From Psychrobacter sp. JCM 18902 (GTDB lineage Bacteria; Pseudomonadota; Gammaproteobacteria; Pseudomonadales; Moraxellaceae): a DNA stretch of 64,000 nucleotides. Every line of letters starts with the position of its first letter. The stretch's first letter is position 1. Location of the stretch: NCBI RefSeq assembly GCF_904846615.1, contig NZ_CAJHBK010000001.1, positions 1,550,001-1,614,000 of the forward strand, in the 5' to 3' direction. Under the pieces are notes generated by a model that was given only the letters and a program-made list of their open reading frames with translations, had not been told where the DNA came from and did no database searches. Shown piece by piece: positions 57,374 through 64,000 of this stretch. Position numbers and translations under genes: made by a program.

Positions 57374-58174
57374 TTAATTCATAAACCAACCGTGACTGGC
57401 AACGATAGACTGACCTGTAAATACATTGCTCGGGAATGCTGCTAAAAACAATGCCAATTGGGCAATATCATCGACGGTCGTGAATTCTTTGTCTACCGTA
57501 TTGACCAACATAATATCATTGACTACAGATTCTTCACTGATGCCTTTTTCAGCCGCTTGTTGCGGAATTTGCTTTTCGACCAATGGCGTTTTAACAAACC
57601 CTGGGCAAATCACATGCGCGCGTACATTATGCTCAGCGCCTTCTTTAGCCAATACACGGCACAGCCCAAGTAACCCATGCTTTGCCGTGACATAAGGCGC
57701 CTTAAACATGGATGCTTCATGCGAATGTACCGAGCCCATATAAATGACCGTACCGCCTTTGTCATCTTTATACATGTGCTGTATCGCCGCTTTAGTGGTC
57801 AAAAACGCCCCATCTAAATGAATGGCAAGCATTTTTTTCCAATCCTCAAACGCCATTTTATGGATCGGATCGATGATCTGAATACCAGCATTGGAGACAA
57901 GAATATCAATACCACCAAAGGTATCAACTAATTGCTGCATGCCAGCGTTTACCGCCTCCTCTGAAGTGACATCCATGGCAATGGCAAATGCGCGTCCGCC
58001 TGCCGCTTCAATAGCATCAACGGTTTTCTGAGCGGCTTCAAGATTAATATCAGCAATACCAACCGATGCGCCTGCTTTGGCATAAGTTTCAGCGATATCG
58101 CGTCCGATACCGCTGGCAGCGCCAGTAACCAATGCCACCTTGCCAGTCAAATCTTGTTGTAATGTGGTTGCCAT
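57374..58174 (-). CDS. bdhA: 3-hydroxybutyrate dehydrogenase
   Basis: A 266-residue short-chain dehydrogenase. NAD-binding [20 protein letters not shown] (in pieces), NAG in [12 protein letters not shown], the catalytic Ser in GSVHSHEA, and [19 protein letters not shown] with the Tyr-Lys pair are typical. [16 protein letters not shown], and a C-terminal VASHGWFMN, fit D-3-hydroxybutyrate dehydrogenase. It oxidises 3-hydroxybutyrate to acetoacetate. It follows scoB by 39 bp, so one operon is likely. Confidence 0.9.
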   Translation of the reverse strand: MATTLQQDLTGKVALVTGAASGIGRDIAETYAKAGASVGIADINLEAAQKTVDAIEAAGGRAFAIAMDVTSEEAVNAGMQQLVDTFGGIDILVSNAGIQIIDPIHKMAFEDWKKMLAIHLDGAFLTTKAAIQHMYKDDKGGTVIYMGSVHSHEASMFKAPYVTAKHGLLGLCRVLAKEGAEHNVRAHVICPGFVKTPLVEKQIPQQAAEKGISEESVVNDIMLVNTVDKEFTTVDDIAQLALFLAAFPSNVFTGQSIVASHGWFMN

Positions 58175-58213
58175 ATTTTATAGTCCTTTATTAAATAGCT
58201 TTATTACAGGCTT

Positions 58214-58843
58214 CTACTGAGCAATGCTCACTGGCGTTTTTTCTTGTAGCTCATCAAAGTTAACACCTTCTGCCAGCTCAACTAGCTTTAGACCGTTGTC
58301 AGTGACGTCTAGTACAGCAAGTTCGGTAATAATCCGATCAACCACCCCTTTGCCCGTCAATGGTAGCTCGCAATTGGCAAGGATTTTTGGCTCGCCGTGT
58401 TTATTGACTTGTTCCATCAAGACAATCACGCGCTGCACGCCAGCGACTAAATCCATGGCACCGCCCATGCCTTTGACCATTTTTTTGGGAATCATCCAGT
58501 TGGCCAAATCGCCTTTTTCTGACACTTCCATTGCGCCCAATATCGCAAGATTAACATGACCGCCGCGAATCATCGCAAACGACTCTGAGCTACTAAAATA
58601 ACTGGCACCCACTTCGGCAGTGACGGTTTGTTTACCCGCATTAATCAAGTCTGCATCGACATTTTCTGCCGTCGGAAACTCGCCGATACCTAATAGACCA
58701 TTTTCAGACTGTAGCCAAACATCGACATCTTTGGGGATATAATTGGCGACTAGGGTTGGTAGTCCAATACCTAGGTTTACGTAATAGCCGTCTTGTAGCT
58801 CTTGTGCGGCACGCTGTGCCATCTGCTCTCTTGTCCATGCCAT
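58214..58843 (-). CDS. scoB: 3-oxoacid CoA-transferase subunit B
   Basis: A 209-residue beta subunit of succinyl-CoA:3-ketoacid CoA-transferase. I choose the ATG at 58843 ([16 protein letters not shown]), which has AAGGA upstream and matches the family. A longer frame to 58945 adds 34 unlike residues. Motifs are [14 protein letters not shown], the nucleophile Glu in [10 protein letters not shown], and [15 protein letters not shown] [12 protein letters not shown]. With ScoA it activates acetoacetate to acetoacetyl-CoA. Confidence 0.92.
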   Translation of the reverse strand: MAWTREQMAQRAAQELQDGYYVNLGIGLPTLVANYIPKDVDVWLQSENGLLGIGEFPTAENVDADLINAGKQTVTAEVGASYFSSSESFAMIRGGHVNLAILGAMEVSEKGDLANWMIPKKMVKGMGGAMDLVAGVQRVIVLMEQVNKHGEPKILANCELPLTGKGVVDRIITELAVLDVTDNGLKLVELAEGVNFDELQEKTPVSIAQ

Positions 58844-59020
58844 GATAACTTCCTTATTTTTATAACGACCCCAAAAAATATGATGAGCGGTGTCAAACTC
58901 GCTTAGTCTACTAAATGTAGCACTTTCACTCGTTTTCCTTGCCACTCAAATTTTTAGGAATAGTATTACAATATTCTATTATTAATTTAACACTTTGAAA
59001 AAACCCTATAAAGCCTTTAA

Positions 59021-59734
59021 CTAAGCGCCTTCAACGGCCTTAATCGTGGTTTTTTCAATACGCTTTTCAGGATTACTATTCAAGACGATACGCTGCACAA
59101 AGATACCCGGCAGGTGCACGTCATCAGGATCAAAGGTGCCCGTCTCTACGATTTCTTCGACTTCAACAATGGTAATTTTGCCTGCCATGGCGCAATCTGG
59201 ATTGAAGTTACGCGCCGTCTTATTGAAGATTAAATTGCCCGCTTTGTCCGCTTTTTGCGCTTTGATTAATGACACATCAGCGCGTAATGAGTGCTCAAGT
59301 ATATAAGTACGACCGTCAAAATCACGGGTTTCTTTGCCTTCAGCGACCAGTGTGCCGACGCCAGTGGCGGTGTAAAACGCAGGAATACCAGCACCGCCCG
59401 AACGCAGTTTTTCCGCTAAAGTCCCTTGCGGCGTTAATTCAACTTCTAACTCGCCTGCCAAGTATTGACGCTCAAATTCTTTATTTTCACCGACATAGGA
59501 TGAAATCATTTTTTTAATCTGGCGCGTTTGCAATAGCAATCCTAAGCCAAAATCATCGACGCCTGCGTTATTACTGATACAGGTCAAATCCTTAACCCCG
59601 CTATCACGTAACGCTTCGATGAGCGCTTCAGGAATACCGCACAGACCAAAACCACCGATAGCGAGCGTTTGTCCATCGCTGACGATACCTTTTAGCGCTT
59701 CTTCGGCACTGCTATATACTTTTGATTGACTCAT
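59021..59734 (-). CDS. scoA: 3-oxoacid CoA-transferase subunit A
   Basis: A 237-residue alpha subunit. Family motifs are [63 protein letters not shown] (in pieces), and [10 protein letters not shown] near the C-terminal part. It heads scoA-scoB-bdhA on the minus strand, with a 177-bp gap to scoB. It is divergent from the GntP-family permease. The set suggests use of 3-hydroxybutyrate or acetoacetate as carbon source. Confidence 0.93.
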   Translation of the reverse strand: MSQSKVYSSAEEALKGIVSDGQTLAIGGFGLCGIPEALIEALRDSGVKDLTCISNNAGVDDFGLGLLLQTRQIKKMISSYVGENKEFERQYLAGELEVELTPQGTLAEKLRSGGAGIPAFYTATGVGTLVAEGKETRDFDGRTYILEHSLRADVSLIKAQKADKAGNLIFNKTARNFNPDCAMAGKITIVEVEEIVETGTFDPDDVHLPGIFVQRIVLNSNPEKRIEKTTIKAVEGA

Positions 59735-60081
59735 GCTTATCTCCTTGCAAGTCTATTTTTTGTTATTAACTTCTATCATCAATGATTATGAGTAGGTGAC
59801 ATCACTCAATACTTCCATATTTATATTAATACAGTTTCTATCGATATATCATAATTAAAAATCTTGTGCTAACTTACCATATTATTCTCGTAGCGAGAAG
59901 AGAATAACCATAGGAATATACAAGCCAGCGCAGTAGCGGTATATATGATGGGTCAATATCTTATTAAGACAAGATTTATGTTTAATAAAATATCAAATAT
60001 TGCCTATTTTAAGTAATTTTATTGACCAATATCACTATGCTCTGCATACTCGCTGACTGAACTTTGCCAAGGAGGGCGATC
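59735..60081. promoter_or_regulatory. Divergent scoA / gntP control region with inverted repeats
   Basis: A 347-bp AT-rich spacer. TTCTCG-TAG-CGAGAA (59885-59899) is a tight inverted repeat. GGTCAAT (59951-59957) and ATTGACC (60021-60027) form a second, widely spaced pair. Either could bind a regulator of both gene sets, but no regulator gene is beside them. Confidence 0.35.
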
Positions 60082-61497
60082 ATGTTTAGTACCTTTGCTA
60101 TTGTCATTACTTTATTATTATTGATGTTTTTTGCTTATCGCGGTTATTCCGTGCTGATATTAGCACCGATTATGGCGACATTAGCCGTAATATTATCAGG
60201 TGATTTTTTAAGCACGATTCCGGCCTATACCGATGTGTTTATGGGCGCATTGAGTGGATTTTTACTTAAGTTTTTTCCTATATTCTTGCTGGGTGCATTA
60301 TTTGGGCGTTTGATGGCAGACTCTGGTGCGGCGACCGCGATTGCCAAAACCGTGGTCGAAAAGCTTGGTGCCAGCAAAGCCATCTTAGCCGTTATCTTAG
60401 TTTGTGCCATTTTAACCTATGGTGGCGTCTCTTTATTTGTCGTGGCATTTGCTATTTACCCAATCGCCAAAGACTTGTTTAAAGCCGCTGATATTCCTAA
60501 GCGCTTGATTCCAGCAGCGATTGCCTTAGGCTCATTCACCTTTACGATGACGGCATTGCCAGGTACGCCTGCCATTCAAAACGCCATTCCGATTCCTTAT
60601 TATAATACCAACGTTTTTGCCGCGCCTATCTTGGGTATTATCGGCGGTACCATCATGTTTATTTGTGGTTGGTTATGGCTACAATCACGCGCCAGAAAAG
60701 CCAATGCAGCAGGCGAAGGCTATGGTCAGCATGACGAAGAGGATGTGGGCGGCGTTGGCGCAACCAAAAAAGAAACTGAGGTATTAAATACGCATCACAC
60801 CTCATTTACTATTGCTATTATTCCACTGGTGTTGGTCATTGGCTTAAATGCTTTATTAACTTACGCTGTCTTTCCATCAGTGGATTTTAGCGGCTTACAA
60901 GCTCAGTTTCCTGATCTAAATATCGCAGGCTCACTGGGTTTATGGTCAATTATCATCTCGTTAGTCGTGGCTTGTGCGGTGTTAATTTTGCTACGTATCG
61001 GTCATTGGAATAATCTGCAAAAAACCATCAACCGTGGTACTTATGATTCGATGTTGCCGATTTTTAATACCGCCTCAGAAGTTGGTTACGGCGCGGTTAT
61101 CGCCTCGTTAGCAGGCTTCCTTATCATTCGTGATAGTATCTTAAATCTAACGCCTGACAACCCTTTAATCTCAGAAGCAGTGGCGATGACCACGCTTGCT
61201 GGTATTACTGGCTCATCGTCTGGAGGTTTGAGTATTGCCTTATCGACGTTGGGTGAAGACTATTTAAGAATGGCGGTCGCAGCGGGTATTGACCCAGAGC
61301 TCATGCACCGTGTTGCTGTGATGGCAGCAGGTGGTTTGGATACGCTACCGCATAGTGGCGCTGTCATCACCTTACTGGCGATTTGTGGTTTGACCCATAA
61401 GCAGTCCTATCTAAACGTCGCCATGGTAACGATGGTGATTCCTCTTATTGCTGTGGTCGCCGTTATCATTTTAGGGACGATGTTTGGCTCGTTCTAA
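60082..61497 (+). CDS. GntP-family permease, probable 3-hydroxybutyrate transporter
   Basis: A 471-residue membrane transporter with about 12 hydrophobic segments. The ATG at 60082 follows a GGAGGG ribosome site. GntP-type features are GFLLKFFPIFLLGALFG, LTYGGVSLFVVAFAIYPIA, TMTALPGTPAIQNAIP and GSSSGGLSIAL. A hydrophilic loop (about 212-230) separates the two halves. The family carries gluconate and other organic acids. The divergent scoA-scoB-bdhA genes suggest that this member imports 3-hydroxybutyrate or acetoacetate, which is an inference. Confidence 0.85.
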   Translation: MFSTFAIVITLLLLMFFAYRGYSVLILAPIMATLAVILSGDFLSTIPAYTDVFMGALSGFLLKFFPIFLLGALFGRLMADSGAATAIAKTVVEKLGASKAILAVILVCAILTYGGVSLFVVAFAIYPIAKDLFKAADIPKRLIPAAIALGSFTFTMTALPGTPAIQNAIPIPYYNTNVFAAPILGIIGGTIMFICGWLWLQSRARKANAAGEGYGQHDEEDVGGVGATKKETEVLNTHHTSFTIAIIPLVLVIGLNALLTYAVFPSVDFSGLQAQFPDLNIAGSLGLWSIIISLVVACAVLILLRIGHWNNLQKTINRGTYDSMLPIFNTASEVGYGAVIASLAGFLIIRDSILNLTPDNPLISEAVAMTTLAGITGSSSGGLSIALSTLGEDYLRMAVAAGIDPELMHRVAVMAAGGLDTLPHSGAVITLLAICGLTHKQSYLNVAMVTMVIPLIAVVAVIILGTMFGSF

Positions 61498-61569
61498 CGT
61501 CCTGAAATGAGGCATTTATTAAACCTTAAAGATAATTAAATTTAACGATTGTTGCTTGATACCGAAGAG

Positions 61570-61599
61570 CCCACTAAGCGATTGCTTGGTGGGTTTTTT
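61570..61599 (+). terminator. Rho-independent terminator after the permease
   Basis: CCCACTAAGC-GATT-GCTTGGTGGG followed by six T, 73 bp after the stop. Confidence 0.9.
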
Positions 61600-61895
61600 A
61601 TGGGCACTTTCTCATTACTACCTATAAATACAACCGACTATTTATCTCTCATAATTGATTGACACTCTATATACCATATAGAGTTAATCGCTTTATTAGC
61701 GACTATATTAATTACTCAGGTAATGTCACAAATTTGGCCGAATTACGGTATCATAGGCACACTTTTTTAAATTTTTATTTGCTTAATATGTTTTAGCATT
61801 GATAGTTTGATATTAATAGTATCGCGTCTAATAGCTCAAAACCGCTTAAGACGTTTGATAACCAACCCGTTTATATAAAAATATAGGTGATAAAA
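61600..61895 (+). other. 296-bp spacer before metG
   Basis: AT-rich sequence with the metG promoter region. An AGGTGA ribosome site at 61885-61890 precedes the GTG start by five bases. No gene seen. Confidence 0.35.
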
Positions 61896-64000
61896 GTGCG
61901 TGAGATTCTAGTAACCAGTGCCCTGCCCTACGCCAATGGCTATATCCATTTGGGGCATCTTGTAGAATATATTCAGACCGACATTTGGGCGCGTGCCATG
62001 AAAGCGCAAGGCCATCAGGTCACTTATGTCTGCGCAGACGATGCACACGGTACGGCAATCATGCTCAAAGCAGAAGCCAATGGCGTCACGCCAGAGGAGC
62101 AAATTGCCTCGGTGAAAGCGTCGCATGAAGCAGATTTTGCTAAATTTTTGATTAACTTTGACAATTATCACTCCACCCACTCAGAAGAAAACAAGCATTT
62201 CTCTGAGCTGATTTATCGTCGCTTGAATGATGCTGGGCATATTAGTACAAAAGATGTCGAACAACTATTTGACCCTGAAAAACAGTTGTTTTTAGCCGAT
62301 CGTTTTGTCAAGGGTACTTGCCCTGAATGCGCAGCGGCAGACCAATACGGCGATAACTGTGAAGTGTGCGGTACCACCTATGATGCAACGGATCTTAAAG
62401 ACCCGCATTCAACGCTATCAGATGCCACGCCTATTCTAAAAACGTCCAAGCATTACTTCTTTAATTTGCCTGAATTTGAGCAATTCTTGAAAGATTGGAC
62501 GCGTAGTGACAATCGCTTGCAAACATCGGTCGCCAATAAGCTACAAGAATGGTTTGAAGCAGGTCTGGCAACGTGGGACATTTCCCGTGATGCACCCTAC
62601 TTTGGTTTTCAGATTCCAGATACCCCAAGCGATGAGCCAGACAAATATTTTTATGTTTGGCTCGATGCGCCAGTCGGTTACATGGCGAGCTTCAAAAACC
62701 TCTGCGATAAACGCGCAGGTACAGACGAGGCGCTTGATTTCGACCGTTATTGGATGCAAGAAAACGAGCATAAAACCGAGGTGTATCACTTCATCGGTAA
62801 AGACATCGTTTATTTCCATGCGCTATTTTGGCCTGCCATGCTTGCCGGTAGTGAGTTCCGTACACCAACGGGTGTTTTTGCTCATGGCTTCTTGATGGTC
62901 AATGGCGAAAAAATGAGTAAGTCACGCGGTACTTTTATTAAAGCCGAAACGTATGCTGATCACTTACATCCTGAATACTTGCGTTATTATTTTGCTAGTA
63001 AACTGTCTGATAAAGTCGAAGATATCAACCTTGATTTAGAAGATTTCATGCAAAAGGTTAACTCTGATCTAGTCGGTAAAGTGGTCAATATCGCCAGTCG
63101 TAGTGCTGGATTCTTGGTCAAAAAGTACGATGGCATGCTCACAGAAGTCTGCGCTGAGCCAAGTTTATTAGAAGATATTACCAAAACGGGTGATGAGATT
63201 GCTGCCGCTTACGAGAACCGTGAGTTTTCTCGCGCCATGCGTTTGATTATGCAATGTGCTGATAAAGCCAATGAATATATCGATGAGAAAAAACCATGGG
63301 CACTTGCTAAGGTCGAAGGCGCAGAGCGAGAAGTTCAAGATGTTTGCTCGGTCGCGATTAATATCTTCCGTCAATTGATGGTTTATCTTGCACCAGTATT
63401 GCCTCAGCTAACCGCCAATGCCAAAGCGTTTTTGAACATTGACGACTTAAGCTTTGCCAGCCGTAATGAGTGGCTATTGGGTCATAAAATCAATAAGTTC
63501 AAGCCTTTGATGCAGCGTATCGAAGAAAAAGACGTTGCCGCGATGGTTGAGGCCTCAAAAGACTCTTTGGCTCAAGCTGCTGCTCCAGTGGCTAGCAAAG
63601 CCGTTGCTAAAAAAGATAATAAGCCCGCAAAAGAAGCTGGTACTGATATAGATGCTGAGACAAATACTGAGCAAACTGACTATATCGGTATCGAAGACTT
63701 TGCCAAAGTTGAGATGAAAGTCGCTCACGTTTTAGCCTGCAATCATGTCGAAGGCGCAGATAAGCTTTTACAATTTACCTTGGACGTTGGCGAAGACAAA
63801 CCGCGCAATGTGTTTAGCGGCATTCGTAAGTTCTATGAGCCTGAGCAATTGCTAGATAAAAAGGTCATTTGCGTGACCAATCTTGCTCCGCGTAAGATGA
63901 AGTTTGGTGTCTCAGAAGGGATGGTGCTATCAACTGGCAATCCCAAAACCCAGCTGACGGTGGTTACTTTACCTGACCACTGCGTGATTGGCGATGTGCT
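61896..64000 (+). CDS. metG: Methionyl-tRNA synthetase (3'-partial)
   Basis: A class I aminoacyl-tRNA synthetase running off the right edge, with about 701 codons present. The start is a GTG giving [15 protein letters not shown], preceded by AGGTGA. The HIGH-type motif is HLGH (about residue 21). A zinc knuckle has CPEC and CEVC (about 142-160), and the KMSKS loop is EKMSKSRGT (about 340). After a Lys/Ala-rich hinge comes the C-terminal tRNA-binding OB domain ([25 protein letters not shown]), which is nearly complete. The last residues and the stop lie outside. Confidence 0.95.
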   Translation, partial: MREILVTSALPYANGYIHLGHLVEYIQTDIWARAMKAQGHQVTYVCADDAHGTAIMLKAEANGVTPEEQIASVKASHEADFAKFLINFDNYHSTHSEENKHFSELIYRRLNDAGHISTKDVEQLFDPEKQLFLADRFVKGTCPECAAADQYGDNCEVCGTTYDATDLKDPHSTLSDATPILKTSKHYFFNLPEFEQFLKDWTRSDNRLQTSVANKLQEWFEAGLATWDISRDAPYFGFQIPDTPSDEPDKYFYVWLDAPVGYMASFKNLCDKRAGTDEALDFDRYWMQENEHKTEVYHFIGKDIVYFHALFWPAMLAGSEFRTPTGVFAHGFLMVNGEKMSKSRGTFIKAETYADHLHPEYLRYYFASKLSDKVEDINLDLEDFMQKVNSDLVGKVVNIASRSAGFLVKKYDGMLTEVCAEPSLLEDITKTGDEIAAAYENREFSRAMRLIMQCADKANEYIDEKKPWALAKVEGAEREVQDVCSVAINIFRQLMVYLAPVLPQLTANAKAFLNIDDLSFASRNEWLLGHKINKFKPLMQRIEEKDVAAMVEASKDSLAQAAAPVASKAVAKKDNKPAKEAGTDIDAETNTEQTDYIGIEDFAKVEMKVAHVLACNHVEGADKLLQFTLDVGEDKPRNVFSGIRKFYEPEQLLDKKVICVTNLAPRKMKFGVSEGMVLSTGNPKTQLTVVTLPDHCVIGDV

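Noticed and set aside
1..64000. CRISPR array, rRNA operon or complete insertion sequence
   Set aside because: No regular spaced repeats, no rRNA-like conserved stretches and no transposase with paired ends were found on either strand.

Overview
The window reads as a chromosomal segment of a Moraxellaceae gammaproteobacterium, most likely Psychrobacter. This genus call is an inference. It rests on moderate GC with AT-rich spacers, type II secretion genes scattered rather than in one cluster, a leuC-leuD-leuB order with a divergent LysR gene, petABC followed by sspA-sspB, paired FadL-type porins, and Asn-rich low-complexity tails. Almost everything is core metabolism and housekeeping. I see no prophage, CRISPR array, complete insertion sequence or obvious genomic island.

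Layout. 1-6.4 kb: 3' part of a large SF1 helicase fused to a Vsr-like nuclease, a secreted WG-repeat protein and a UvrD/Rep helicase. 6.7-10.9 kb: YchF, a His-rich lipoprotein, dGTPase and a FabR-like repressor. 10.9-19.8 kb: type II secretion pseudopilins gspHIJK, a TetR regulator, TatD, a hexapeptide acyltransferase, the ATPase GspE and TrmO. 20.2-30.6 kb: ferredoxin-NADP reductase, tRNA-Leu(CAA), a small Cys-containing protein, DinB, QueA, a FimV homologue split into two genes, asparaginase, TruA and IF-1. 30.9-38.8 kb: an L,D-transpeptidase, then leuC, leuD and leuB interleaved with two small exported-protein genes, with a divergent LysR gene. 39.3-45.3 kb: PutP, two tandem FadL paralogues and SlyX. 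45.5-52.6 kb: ABC-F protein Uup, cytochrome bc1 complex petABC, SspA/SspB and dCTP deaminase. 52.7-58 kb: a DUF2804 protein, a probable frameshifted small gene, Mrp and MgtE. 57.3-61.5 kb: a ketone-body module (bdhA, scoB, scoA and a divergent GntP-family permease). 61.9 kb to the end: methionyl-tRNA synthetase, cut by the window edge.

Genes that work together. GspE powers the type II secretion pseudopilus whose minor tip subunits are GspH-K. LeuC/LeuD and LeuB carry out the middle steps of leucine synthesis. PetA, PetB and PetC form complex III. SspB delivers ssrA-tagged proteins to ClpXP and is encoded next to SspA. The GntP permease, 3-hydroxybutyrate dehydrogenase and succinyl-CoA:3-ketoacid CoA-transferase form a route for growth on 3-hydroxybutyrate.

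The least ordinary observations are: (1) FimV divided exactly between its periplasmic and its membrane/cytoplasmic parts, with both halves in the same reading frame; (2) a pair of about 167-bp MITE-like elements with imperfect terminal inverted repeats, upstream of leuB and between sspA and sspB; (3) Asn-rich C-terminal tails on two adjacent minor pseudopilins; (4) leu genes interleaved with unrelated exported proteins; (5) a terminator-containing leader ahead of putP; (6) a likely frameshifted small gene at 54.0-54.4 kb. I did not find a clearly new multi-gene system.
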